Assembly: GCA_017940705.1 (NCBI GenBank)
Contig: JAGAYB010000113.1
Location: forward strand, 1 to 6,742
Reading direction: 5' to 3'
DNA from: Selenomonas sp.
GTDB lineage: Bacteria > Bacillota_C > Negativicutes > Selenomonadales > Selenomonadaceae
Length of the DNA stretch: 6,742 nucleotides
Part shown: in pieces, positions 1 to 6,367 of the stretch
How positions within the stretch are numbered: position 1 is the stretch's first letter
How the letters are laid out: the number at the start of each line of letters is the position of its first letter
Made by a program: the position numbers and the translations under genes
The notes under the pieces: model-generated
What the model was told of the DNA's origin: nothing
The model's database searches: none
Seen by the model: only the letters and a program-made list of their open reading frames with translations

Positions 1-89
1 CAGCTGCCTTTGAGGAGTATGGCGGCTTCTGTGACAGTTTCGCCCTTGCGGTGCAGTACCTGTCCTTTGGTGATGTCGATTTTTCCCAT
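1..89 (-). CDS. CRP/FNR-type cyclic-nucleotide-binding-domain regulator, N-terminal fragment (partial)
   Basis: Minus-strand gene cut by the left edge: 29 codons are present, starting at the ATG at 89-87. The start is supported by an AAGGAGG site (minus strand, 99-105) nine bases upstream. The visible protein begins MGKIDITKGQVLHRKGE and continues to a LLKGS turn. The pattern of a KGQ-L--KGE turn followed by a hydrophobic strand ending in KG is how the beta-roll of cyclic-nucleotide-binding domains of CRP/FNR regulators usually opens. The C-terminal half, where a helix-turn-helix would lie, is outside the window, so a regulator rather than another cNMP-domain protein is an inference. It is transcribed away from the HD-domain gene. 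I see no convincing promoter for it in 90-180. Confidence 0.6.
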   Translation of the reverse strand, partial: MGKIDITKGQVLHRKGETVTEAAILLKGS

Positions 90-186
90 GTTTTCCTGCC
101 TCCTTGACCAATGATTCATATTCCATTATTTCGTCCTTAATTAGGAATTTTCCTTCAATTTCAAGGGCGTCTCCGTGTTTTTTCTG

Positions 187-215
187 TGGCAAAAATTTTT
201 TAATTGCGCTATAAT
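187..215 (+). promoter_or_regulatory. Probable sigma70 promoter for the HD gene-glnS-permease unit
   Basis: A perfect TATAAT lies at 210-215. Seventeen bases upstream is a weak -35 candidate TGGCAA (187-192, three of six consensus positions) in an A/T-rich stretch. It would start transcription near 222, about 30 bases before the TTG start at 252. It is the only good promoter-like sequence in front of the three-gene block. The -10 is convincing and the -35 is not, so an activator may help. Confidence 0.55.
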
Positions 216-251
216 GATATATCGTAATGTGATGGTGAAGAAGGTATATTA

Positions 252-1070
252 TTGAAAGAATTATTAAGGAAAATGCACACTTGGATGACCGGCTACATGA
301 ATCAGTTTGTGACTGATGATGAAGAGGTCATGCAGGGGATTCGCATAAAGACAGAACATACGGGCTATGTAACGGCCATTGCCCGGGAACTGGCACAGCA
401 TTTAAGCCTGAGTGAGCATGATGTACAGCTGGCGGAAATGATGGGGCTCTTTCATGATGCAGGTCGTTTTCGCCAGTACAGCATCTACAAGACCTTCAAT
501 GATTCGCAGTCCGAAGACCATGCGGATTTGGGATTGAAGGTGCTGGCTGAGGAAATGCCTTATATGGGGGATTTGTCTGCCGAAGATGCCGATTTACTCT
601 GTTATGCCATAAAGTTTCATAATAAAAAGGAAATTCCTGCTGACGCTGCCGGCAGGCGGTTGTTATTTGCCAGGCTCTTGCGTGATGCGGATAAGCTGGA
701 TATTTATCGGGTGCTGTCTCCCTTCCTTGACCCGGAAAAGGCAGACCAGGCCCCCCGGTTTATGAAGGCAAAGTCTACCGACCTTATCAGCCCGGAGTTT
801 ATCAAGGCATTTGCTGCCGGAGAGCAGGCAGATTACCGCAAGCTGAAAACTTTAGGCGACCGCAGGCTGGTACGCCTTTTGTGGGTTTATGATGTAAACT
901 TTGGCTGGACGCTGGAGAAGATGGTGGAACGTGGCTATATCCAGAAGGTTATCGACCATCTGCCGGAGCAGGAAGGCGTGCAGACCGGTGTAGACCGGCT
1001 GTGGGCTTATATTGAGAAAAAGTGCGCGGCAGCAGATGATGTGAGCGCATATATAAAGGAGAGAATATAA
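252..1070 (+). CDS. HD-domain metal-dependent phosphohydrolase
   Basis: A cytoplasmic protein of 272 residues with the full HD-superfamily signature in order: His36 (KTEHT), the His68-Asp69 pair (LFHDAGR), His90 (EDHAD), His123 (KFHNK) and Asp147 (RDADKLD). These residues normally bind one or two divalent metals and hydrolyse phosphate esters of nucleotides or related compounds. The actual substrate cannot be read from the sequence. There is no signal peptide, membrane segment or fused second domain. The chosen start is TTG at 252, with a GAAGAAGG site at 237-244, seven bases upstream. An in-frame ATG at 273 is the alternative, but its A/G-rich stretch is too close. The stop codon overlaps the glnS ATG by one base (TAATG), which implies translational coupling. 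Confidence 0.9.
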   Translation: MKELLRKMHTWMTGYMNQFVTDDEEVMQGIRIKTEHTGYVTAIARELAQHLSLSEHDVQLAEMMGLFHDAGRFRQYSIYKTFNDSQSEDHADLGLKVLAEEMPYMGDLSAEDADLLCYAIKFHNKKEIPADAAGRRLLFARLLRDADKLDIYRVLSPFLDPEKADQAPRFMKAKSTDLISPEFIKAFAAGEQADYRKLKTLGDRRLVRLLWVYDVNFGWTLEKMVERGYIQKVIDHLPEQEGVQTGVDRLWAYIEKKCAAADDVSAYIKERI

Positions 1071-2746
1071 TGGCAGAAAACACGACAATCGCCACGAACT
1101 TTGTGCAGAATGCGATTGAGGAAGACCAGAGAAACGGTAAATACACCGAAGGGATTCACACCCGTTTCCCACCCGAGCCCAATGGCTATCTGCATATTGG
1201 TCATGCCAAGTCTATATGCTTGAACTTTGGCCTGGCAGAGTATAATCATGGCCTGTGCAATCTGCGCTTTGATGATACCAATCCTACCAAGGAGGACACG
1301 GAATACGTGGATTCCATTCAGGAAGATATCCGTTGGCTGGGCTTTAGCTGGCAGAACCGCATGTACTATGCGTCGGACTACTTTGATAAGCTCTATGATT
1401 ATGCGGTTGAACTGATTAAAAAAGGCCTGGCTTATGTGGATGACCTGACGGCAGACCAGATTAAGGAATACCGCGGTACGCTGACGGAGCCGGGCAAGGA
1501 AAGCCCATACCGCAACCGCAGTGTGGAGGAAAACCTCGACCTGTTTGCCCGTATGAAGGCCGGTGAATTTGCTGACGGGGAAAAGGTGCTGCGCGCCAAA
1601 ATCGACATGGCTTCACCGAATATGGTTATGCGTGACACGGTTATCTACCGTATTGCCCATGCCCATCATCACCGCACGGGGGATAAATGGTGCATCTATC
1701 CGATGTATGACTTTGCCCATCCACTGTCCGATGCCATTGAGGGCATTACCCATTCTGTCTGCACGCTGGAATTTGAGGAGCATCGTCCGTTCTATGACTG
1801 GCTGCTGGAAAATCTGGATTTTGACGTCAATACCCGTCCGCGCCAGATTGAGTTTGCCCGTCTGAACCTCACGAATACCGTAACCAGCAAGCGCAAACTG
1901 CGCCAGCTCGTGGAAGAAGGTCATGTGCGCGGTTGGGATGACCCGCGTATGCCGACCATCTCCGGCCTGCGCCGCCGTGGCTTTACGCCGGCCTCCCTGC
2001 GCAAGTTCTGTGAGGAAATCGGTGTAGCCAAGGGCAACAGCCTCGTTGATGTGGCCATGCTCGAATCATGTGTGCGTGCTGACCTCAATGAAAACGCTGA
2101 CCGCATTATGGCGGTGCTGCGTCCGCTGAAGGTGGTTATCACGAACTACCCCGAGGATAAGGAAGAATGGCTTTTAGGGGACAATAACCCCATGCATGGC
2201 GGCCATCGCTTTGTGCCGTTCTCCCGTGAAATCTACATTGAACAGGAAGATTTCATGGAAGATGCGCCCAAGAAATTCTTCCGCTTGAAACCGGGCGGCG
2301 AAGTACGTCTTAAACACGCCTACATCATCAAATGTGAGGAAGTCGTTAAGGACGAGCAGGGAAGTGTCGTAGAACTGCGCTGCACTGCTGACCTTGATTC
2401 CAAGACGGGCGGCGCTACGGCCGGCCGCAAGGTCAAGGGTACCATTCACTGGGTAGCGGCCAAAACTGCTGTTCCGGCCGAAGTACGTCTCTATGACTAC
2501 CTGCTGGAAACCGATGAAAACGGCAACCTGCCGGAGGATTTCATCGGCGCACTCAATAAAAATTCCCTGGAAGTTATCGACAATGCGCTGGTGGAGCCTA
2601 GTGTAAAACTGCAGGCTGCCGGCAAGCATTATCAGTTCCTGCGCACGGGTTACTTCGTGATTGACCCCGACACCACGCCGGACAAGCTGGTATTTAATCG
2701 TGTGGTAGGACTGCGCGACAGCTGGGCAAAAGAAAAAAATAAATAA
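1070..2746 (+). CDS. glnS: Glutaminyl-tRNA synthetase (GlnRS)
   Basis: Charges tRNA-Gln with glutamine using ATP, in the cytoplasm. At 558 residues it matches the usual bacterial length (about 550). The class I signature [15 protein letters not shown] spans residues 34-48 with HIGH at 42-45. The second ATP-binding motif is VTSKRK at 271-276, the GlnRS form of KMSKS, with Thr where many homologues have Met. The segment [14 protein letters not shown] (231-244) is typical of GlnRS and separates it from GluRS. The C-terminal half (about 340-558) is the beta-barrel anticodon-binding region, so the protein is full length. The start ATG overlaps the preceding stop and has AAAGGAGAG at 1055-1063. Most Firmicutes lack GlnRS and make Gln-tRNA by the GatCAB amidation route, so its presence is a lineage marker. 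Confidence 0.97.
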   Translation: MAENTTIATNFVQNAIEEDQRNGKYTEGIHTRFPPEPNGYLHIGHAKSICLNFGLAEYNHGLCNLRFDDTNPTKEDTEYVDSIQEDIRWLGFSWQNRMYYASDYFDKLYDYAVELIKKGLAYVDDLTADQIKEYRGTLTEPGKESPYRNRSVEENLDLFARMKAGEFADGEKVLRAKIDMASPNMVMRDTVIYRIAHAHHHRTGDKWCIYPMYDFAHPLSDAIEGITHSVCTLEFEEHRPFYDWLLENLDFDVNTRPRQIEFARLNLTNTVTSKRKLRQLVEEGHVRGWDDPRMPTISGLRRRGFTPASLRKFCEEIGVAKGNSLVDVAMLESCVRADLNENADRIMAVLRPLKVVITNYPEDKEEWLLGDNNPMHGGHRFVPFSREIYIEQEDFMEDAPKKFFRLKPGGEVRLKHAYIIKCEEVVKDEQGSVVELRCTADLDSKTGGATAGRKVKGTIHWVAAKTAVPAEVRLYDYLLETDENGNLPEDFIGALNKNSLEVIDNALVEPSVKLQAAGKHYQFLRTGYFVIDPDTTPDKLVFNRVVGLRDSWAKEKNK

Positions 2747-2784
2747 AAACTCTATAGGGATGAAAAAAGAAAGAGGGGTAAATT

Positions 2785-4065
2785 TTGACTTCAACAACGA
2801 TAGCCATAGTTATCTTTGTGGCTGCTTATGCCTTGATTATTTCGGAAAAGGTACATCGCACCATCGTGGGCATCTTTGGTGCCATGCTGATGATTCTGTT
2901 CGGGATTATCAGTCAGGAAACGGCTATTCATCACATTGACTTTAATACATTGGGCCTTTTGATGGGCATGATGATTATTGTCAACATTACCAGTGAAACG
3001 GGGCTGTTTAACTTCCTTGCCATCTGGGCGGCCAAGAAGGTCAAGGCAAAGCCCGTGGCGCTGCTGGTGGCGCTGTCCACCATTACGGCTGTATGCTCGG
3101 CACTCCTCGATAACGTGACCACGGTGCTTTTGACCGTGCCTATTACGTTTAGCATTACTTCGCAGCTCAAGGTAGATGTAAAGCCGTATCTGATGGCACA
3201 GATTATTTCCTCCAATATCGGCGGTACGGCCACCCTTATCGGTGACCCGCCGAATATTATGATTGGCAGTGCCGTGGGCCTGAGCTTTATGGACTTCATT
3301 CAGAACATGACGCTGGTATCGGTGGTTATATTCATCGTAGTGCAGGGCGTTCTCGTTGCGCTCTATGGCAGCAAGCTCAAAACTACACCGGAACTGCAGG
3401 ACAAGGTTATGCGCCTTAATGCCAAGAGTCAGATTGCCGACAAGGCCTTGCTGAAAAAATGTCTGGCCGTAATCTTCTTTACGATTACGCTGTTCGCCAT
3501 GCACGGTGCTTTGGGGCTGGAAACGGCTACGGCGGCTCTCACGGGCGCAGGCCTGCTGCTCTTAATCACCTACACGCGCAATGAAACCATGATTGCCAAA
3601 GTCCTCTCCAAGGTGGAATGGCTGGCCATCTTCTTCTTTGCCGGTCTGTTCGTCCTCGTCGGCGCTTTGGTAGAGACCGGCGTTATCAAGGCCATGGCGG
3701 CAGAAGCCTTGGCTGTAACCAACGGCAATGTACCGATGACGGCGATGCTGATTCTTTGGATGAGTGCCATTGCCTCGGCCTTCATTGATAACATTCCCTT
3801 TGTAGCCACGCTGATTCCGCTGATTCAGGATATGGGGCAGATGGGGCTTTCCAACCTTGAGCCCATGTGGTGGAGTCTGGCGCTGGGCGCCTGCCTCGGC
3901 GGCAACGGTACGCTTATCGGTGCTTCGGCCAACGTGGTTGTGGCATCCCTGGCTGCCCAGCATGGCAAGCAGATTTCCTTCATTGGCTTTATGAAGGTAG
4001 CTTTCCCGGTGATGATTCTCACCATTATCATGTCCAGTATCTACATCTGGATTTGGCATCTCTAA
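2785..4065 (+). CDS. SLC13/ArsB/NhaD-superfamily ion permease
   Basis: An inner-membrane transporter of 426 residues with about ten hydrophobic segments in two related halves. Half one carries LLDNVTT (107-113) and then SNIGGTATLIGDPPNIM (143-159), the hallmark loop of the ArsB/P-protein branch of the ion transporter superfamily. Half two carries FIDNIPF (333-339) and LGGNGTLIGASANVV (371-385), the matching re-entrant loop. The two DN pairs (109-110, 335-336) are the expected pseudo-symmetric elements. The substrate is not determined: no arsR or arsC is next to it, so naming it arsB is unjustified, and sodium-coupled anion or dicarboxylate uptake, or proton/sodium antiport, are alternatives. 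The start is TTG at 2785 with AGAGGGG (2772-2778) six bases upstream. It lies 38 bases after glnS with no terminator between, so it is probably co-transcribed. Confidence 0.88.
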   Translation: MTSTTIAIVIFVAAYALIISEKVHRTIVGIFGAMLMILFGIISQETAIHHIDFNTLGLLMGMMIIVNITSETGLFNFLAIWAAKKVKAKPVALLVALSTITAVCSALLDNVTTVLLTVPITFSITSQLKVDVKPYLMAQIISSNIGGTATLIGDPPNIMIGSAVGLSFMDFIQNMTLVSVVIFIVVQGVLVALYGSKLKTTPELQDKVMRLNAKSQIADKALLKKCLAVIFFTITLFAMHGALGLETATAALTGAGLLLLITYTRNETMIAKVLSKVEWLAIFFFAGLFVLVGALVETGVIKAMAAEALAVTNGNVPMTAMLILWMSAIASAFIDNIPFVATLIPLIQDMGQMGLSNLEPMWWSLALGACLGGNGTLIGASANVVVASLAAQHGKQISFIGFMKVAFPVMILTIIMSSIYIWIWHL

Positions 4066-4076
4066 TCAATAACGAC

Positions 4077-4115
4077 AAAAAGCTGACTTGTCATTCGACA
4101 TGTCAGCTTTTTTTT
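4077..4115 (+). terminator. Intrinsic terminator after the permease, probably bidirectional
   Basis: An 11-bp hairpin has left arm 4082-4092 (GCTGACTTGTC), loop ATTC and right arm 4097-4107 (GACATGTCAGC), with a single T-T mismatch, followed by eight T (4108-4115). Five A (4077-4081) precede the stem, so the minus strand has the same hairpin followed by five T. It can therefore also end the small minus-strand gene whose stop lies at 4158. It separates the housekeeping block from the peptide locus. Confidence 0.92.
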
Positions 4116-4157
4116 GCAGGTATTAGGGTGTTGGCTGTTGAATTATAAATTATAGTC

Positions 4158-4334
4158 TTAAGGCTTTAAGGGCTTATAGGGATTAGGCCTGCCGGCTGCA
4201 GCGAGAGTATCCAGTTCATTCCAGGATAGCTCCTGTTTCTGGCTGCGCATCTCGTGGAGGTGGTCCTTGAGGCTGTCTTTTACTTTGCTGAAACGGGAGA
4301 AGTCCGTTTCCTGTAGTTGTTTTTCAATACGCAT
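4158..4334 (-). CDS. Small protein of unknown function, 58 aa
   Basis: Not recognised. The start ATG (4334-4332) has a perfect AGGAGG (minus strand, 4343-4348) eight bases upstream and an extended -10 promoter behind it, so the gene is well supported despite its size. The protein is highly charged, begins MRIEKQLQETDFSRF, is predicted largely helical (about residues 12-47) and ends in a Pro/Lys-rich tail (RPNPYKPLKP). It has no signal peptide, membrane segment or cysteine. The segment ELSWNELDTLAAAG (35-48) faintly recalls the end of a double-glycine or Nif11-type leader, but it has Ala-Ala-Ala-Gly instead of Gly-Gly. It is divergent from the adaptor gene and shares its promoter region, so a role in the peptide locus (regulator, immunity or accessory) is possible but only inferred from position. 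It could equally be an unrelated small cytoplasmic protein. Confidence 0.75.
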   Translation of the reverse strand: MRIEKQLQETDFSRFSKVKDSLKDHLHEMRSQKQELSWNELDTLAAAGRPNPYKPLKP

Positions 4335-4365
4335 GATGTCTACCTCCTGTGTTATCTTTAATTCT

Positions 4366-4374
4366 ATTATAACA
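4366..4374 (-). promoter_or_regulatory. Extended -10 promoter of the 58-aa gene
   Basis: The minus strand reads TGT-TATAAT across 4374-4366, a perfect extended -10. The position for a -35 at 17-bp spacing (4389-4394) reads ATCCTG, a poor match, as is common for extended -10 promoters. Transcription would start near 4359, about 25 bases before the ATG. Its -35 side overlaps the -35 of the rightward promoter at 4385-4390. Confidence 0.75.
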
Positions 4375-4384
4375 TACGAGGGAG

Positions 4385-4413
4385 TGGACAGGATATTACA
4401 AGATTTGTAAAAT
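4385..4413 (+). promoter_or_regulatory. Sigma70 promoter of the adaptor/peptide locus
   Basis: TGGACA (4385-4390, five of six) and TAAAAT (4408-4413, five of six) are separated by exactly 17 bases. The predicted start near 4420 gives a leader of about 22 bases with GGAGA before the ATG at 4442. This is the best full promoter in the window. Confidence 0.75.
4396..4410. promoter_or_regulatory. Candidate operator, inverted repeat TTACAA-GAT-TTGTAA
   Basis: A perfect 6-bp inverted repeat with a 3-base centre lies between the -35 and -10 of the rightward promoter and covers the first three bases of its -10. A dimeric protein bound here would block polymerase on the rightward promoter and could also affect the divergent one. 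The minus-strand half contains CTTGTAATA, which recurs at 5635-5643 in front of peptide 1. In A/T-rich DNA an arm of this size can arise by chance. Confidence 0.4.
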
Positions 4414-4441
4414 TTTTTAGGGAAGTTCGGAGAATTTTTTT

Positions 4442-5623
4442 ATGAAAACGTATTTTTACTTGGGTGTCGGCATTATTATTATGGTTATTGTGGGGCTGTT
4501 AGGCTACGGCGTGTACCTGAACCAGCGTGGGGAAAACGAAATCGAGCAGCGTATGGAAAACCTGCGCCTGCCCCTTAATGGTGCGGTGGTTCAGGAACGG
4601 GAAATCCAGCCCTATGTGGAGCTGGAACTGACGAATTTCTATTGCGATGATATGGCCGATGTAATCGCCAGGGAAAATGGGCGCATCACTCAGGTGTTTG
4701 TGGAAAAACATGGCATGGTGACGGCAGGCAAGCCCATCCTGCAGCTGGTGGACGAGGATATTCCTTTAAAAATCAAGCAGGCCGATAGCGATATAATGGA
4801 GGCTGAGGCTCAGCTACTGAAGGCGCGTAATTCCTATAACCGTTACAGTCAGCTCGTGGAATACCATGCTATTTCGCTGGAAAAATATGATGAGGCGGCA
4901 GCAGCCTACAAGGCTGCCCAGGCGCGAATGGATAATTTGACGGCCCAGCGGGAACAGCTGCTTATGCGCCAGTCCCGGCAGATGGTGCTGTCCTCCATTG
5001 ATGGGGAGGTATTGCGCCTTTACCAGAGTGAAGGTGCTTATGTGACAGCTGGTACGCCTGTGGCGTTGGTGGGGGATTTCAGCAAGCTCTATTTCACGTC
5101 TCCCGTGGTGGACGAGCAGGCTAAGCGCATGGTAATCGGCCAGCCTGTCAGTCTGACCATTGACGCTGGTACGTCTGTACTGGGCGGCGAGGCCCTGCCC
5201 AAACCTTATGGTGCGAATTATTCCGTGGGCAATATGGGTGAGGACCAGATTTTTTCGGCCATGGTGATAAAAATAACGCCGGACCTGGCTGAACCGGCAA
5301 CGGTACGGCAGGTAATCTGGCAGGTGGACAACCGCGTGGGGCTATTGGAACCGGGCACCTATCGGAAGGTACGGCTACATGCCAATGCGGCACGCAAGTG
5401 CCTGGCGGTGCCGGTGGCGGCCTTTACTGATGAATACCATGACCGGGTGGCAGTCGTGGAATCCGATGGATGTCTGGGATTCCGTGATGTGAAAACAGGC
5501 ATAACCAACGGTACATATATTGAAATCATTTCCGGGCTGCAGGCGGGGGATATCGTCATCACCTCCGATACTGAAGGAGTGACAGCCGGCACGGAAGTGG
5601 AACTCACGCTGGAAGAAAACTAA
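4442..5623 (+). CDS. Periplasmic adaptor (HlyD/RND membrane fusion protein family), probable exporter subunit
   Basis: A 393-residue adaptor linking an inner-membrane pump to an outer-membrane channel. Domains in order: one membrane segment (about 5-26, no lipobox cysteine, so anchored by the helix); first lipoyl half with GRITQVFVEKHGMVTAGKPI (80-99); a short alpha-hairpin (about 106-180, with YHAISLEKYDEAAAAYKAAQ at 141-160); second lipoyl half (about 184-212, EGAYVTAGTPVALVGD); a beta-barrel (about 213-318); and a membrane-proximal domain ending in TYIEIISGLQAGDIVITS (358-375). This last domain is typical of RND/MacA-like adaptors rather than classical type 1 HlyD. The length is normal for the family. 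The start ATG has GGAGA at 4429-4433. No pump or outer-membrane partner gene lies in the window. Downstream are double-glycine peptides on the same strand, so it probably serves their export, although a small-molecule efflux role is the standard alternative. Confidence 0.9.
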   Translation: MKTYFYLGVGIIIMVIVGLLGYGVYLNQRGENEIEQRMENLRLPLNGAVVQEREIQPYVELELTNFYCDDMADVIARENGRITQVFVEKHGMVTAGKPILQLVDEDIPLKIKQADSDIMEAEAQLLKARNSYNRYSQLVEYHAISLEKYDEAAAAYKAAQARMDNLTAQREQLLMRQSRQMVLSSIDGEVLRLYQSEGAYVTAGTPVALVGDFSKLYFTSPVVDEQAKRMVIGQPVSLTIDAGTSVLGGEALPKPYGANYSVGNMGEDQIFSAMVIKITPDLAEPATVRQVIWQVDNRVGLLEPGTYRKVRLHANAARKCLAVPVAAFTDEYHDRVAVVESDGCLGFRDVKTGITNGTYIEIISGLQAGDIVITSDTEGVTAGTEVELTLEEN

Positions 5624-5635
5624 TTTTTGCAGCCC

Positions 5636-5675
5636 TTGTAATAGTTTGCGAAATCAAGCGTATGTATAGGCAAAT
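5636..5675 (+). promoter_or_regulatory. Duplicated upstream element, copy 1 (before peptide 1)
   Basis: This stretch aligns without gaps to 6005-6044, with 28 of 40 positions identical. Two blocks stand out: TGTAATAG (5637-5644) and TCAA-CGTAT-TATA-GC (5654-5671). They are spaced exactly 22 bases start to start in both copies. The second block contains TATGTATA, a possible -10 region, and the first could be an activator or -35-like box, but no consensus -35 fits at 17 bases. It lies about 45 bases before the start of peptide 1. Promoter function is inferred from conservation and position. Confidence 0.5.
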
Positions 5676-5720
5676 AAAAAATATAGAATACAAACAACAT
5701 AAAGAAAGGTGGGGATTAAA

Positions 5721-5999
5721 ATGACGGGTAAAGATAAAAAACTCGAACTGCAGGAAAGAGATTTAGCGCATATTTCTGGCGGCGAGGAGTTAGAAACAAT
5801 TCCTATCGAGGATATTAGTGATCAGCTTAACGTCCAAATTGGAACTATGACAGCGTTCAGCTCAGGGCCGGCGGAAGGACCGGCGAATGAACCTGGGCCG
5901 AGCTATTATCAGGACAACAGCAACAACAGTGGCGCCCAGCAAAATACCCAGAATGGTGACTGCGAGAATACGGGCGGTATGAACGTCAAAAAAAAATAA
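5721..5999 (+). CDS. Double-glycine leader peptide 1 (92 aa), putative secreted bacteriocin-like precursor
   Basis: The leader is residues 1-21, MTGKDKKLEL to ISGG, with Leu10, Leu15 and Ile18 at -12, -7 and -4 before Gly20-Gly21. This is the pattern cut by C39-peptidase ABC exporters. The predicted core is 71 residues: an acidic stretch (22-44), a Pro/Gly-rich linker (about 48-61, with GPANEPGP), then the conserved tail NSNNSGAQQNTQNGD (66-80) ending in Lys-Lys-Lys. Cys81 is the only cysteine among the four peptides of the array, so no disulfide within this chain is possible. The ATG at 5721 is preferred over the GTG at 5709, because GGTGGGG (5708-5714) then serves as ribosome binding site and peptide 4 starts identically (GGGGATTAAAATGAC, MTGKD). 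The function is unknown. The family resemblance is to the leader only. Confidence 0.85.
   Translation: MTGKDKKLELQERDLAHISGGEELETIPIEDISDQLNVQIGTMTAFSSGPAEGPANEPGPSYYQDNSNNSGAQQNTQNGDCENTGGMNVKKK
5916..5978 (+). repeat. Conserved Asn/Gln tail module, copy 1 (peptide 1)
   Basis: This 63-base coding repeat covers residues 66-86 of peptide 1. Against copy 2, 19 of 21 residues and 51 of 63 bases agree. Seven of the nine differing codons are synonymous, so the module has been kept at the protein level. The residues that differ are Asp80 and Cys81 (Asn and Ile in copy 2). Confidence 0.9.
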
Positions 6000-6004
6000 A
6001 AACT

Positions 6005-6044
6005 ATGTAATAGGCTATATACTCAATCGTATATATAAGCAAAA
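6005..6044 (+). promoter_or_regulatory. Duplicated upstream element, copy 2 (before peptide 2)
   Basis: Ungapped match to 5636-5675, with TGTAATAG at 6006-6013 and TCAATCGTATATATAAGC at 6023-6040. It ends about 35 bases before the start of peptide 2. Here the second block offers TATATA/TATAAG as -10-like sequence. Peptides 3 and 4 have only about 20 bases in front of them and no copy, which suggests that transcription can begin before peptides 1 and 2 and runs through 3 and 4. Confidence 0.5.
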
Positions 6045-6079
6045 TCAAGAAAGATTAAAAAAAGAAAGGGGTTTTAAAA

Positions 6080-6346
6080 ATGAAGGACAACAAGCAGGAA
6101 CTCAGCACTGAGAAGATGGAAAAGGTCTCCGGCGGCGGTTGGGAGCAGGTAATTCCGCTGGCAACTGAGGTGGTAGGCAAGCTGATGAATTCCGGTGGCA
6201 AAGATGATTCCGGCAGTGGACAGTCAGCTCCGGCCAATACTACCCCCACAAATCAGCAGAATAACTCCAATAACAGCGGTGCCCAGCAGAATACCCAGAA
6301 CGGTAACATTGAGAATACAGGCGGTTTGGTAGTTAATCCCAAGTAA
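6080..6346 (+). CDS. Double-glycine leader peptide 2 (88 aa), putative secreted bacteriocin-like precursor
   Basis: The leader is residues 1-19, MKDNKQELSTEKMEKVSGG, with Leu8, Met13 and Val16 at -12, -7 and -4. A third Gly follows, so the cut may fall after Gly19 or, less likely, Gly20. The core (69 residues) starts with WEQVIPLATEVVGKLM (21-36), in which Trp21, Val24, Ile25, Ala28, Val31, Val32, Leu35 and Met36 fall on one face: an amphipathic, potentially membrane-active helix. A Gly/Ser/Pro/Thr linker (37-57) follows, then the conserved tail (58-82) and a short hydrophobic end (LVVNPK). Ribosome binding site AAAGGGG is at 6065-6071, eight bases from the ATG. The leader is of a different type from peptide 1 and resembles peptide 3. 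There is no cysteine. Bacteriocin, signal and assembling surface peptide are all possible. Confidence 0.87.
   Translation: MKDNKQELSTEKMEKVSGGGWEQVIPLATEVVGKLMNSGGKDDSGSGQSAPANTTPTNQQNNSNNSGAQQNTQNGNIENTGGLVVNPK
6263..6325 (+). repeat. Conserved Asn/Gln tail module, copy 2 (peptide 2)
   Basis: Residues 62-82 of peptide 2 (NSNNSGAQQNTQNGN, then IENTGG). The similarity extends upstream into NQQN, which is shared with peptide 3 but not with peptide 1. It is the most typical of the three copies, sharing 19 of 21 residues with copy 1 and 15 of 21 with copy 3. Confidence 0.9.
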
Positions 6347-6367
6347 GCGAAAGGACAGGGACAGGCC

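Noticed and set aside
143..154. AGGAA-TT-TTCCT inverted repeat upstream of the CRP-like gene, as an operator
   Set aside because: Five-base arms in A/T-rich DNA are weak, no promoter could be placed around it, and there is no second copy in the window.
2174..2797. Long open frame on the minus strand (207 codons) opposite the end of glnS
   Set aside because: It lies wholly antisense to a well-supported GlnRS, has no convincing ribosome binding site, and its translation has no recognisable domain. It is a shadow of the codon bias of glnS.
2791..3504. 237-codon minus-strand open frame opposite the permease
   Set aside because: The translation is dominated by His, Asn, Gln and Arg, the usual reverse complement of hydrophobic membrane codons. 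The permease on the plus strand has clear family motifs.
3867..4148. 93-codon plus-strand frame overlapping the permease end and the terminator
   Set aside because: It runs through the hairpin terminator, is out of frame with the permease, has no ribosome binding site, and its translation shows no recognisable features.
5709..5720. GTG at 5709 as start of peptide 1, adding four residues
   Set aside because: The GTG lies inside the ribosome binding site. Using ATG 5721 gives the same start context and first residues as peptide 4.
6016..6035. Perfect 7-bp inverted repeat TATATAC-N6-GTATATA before peptide 2
   Set aside because: The left arm is not conserved in the paired element before peptide 1, and the arms are alternating T/A. 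Probably chance within the duplicated block.
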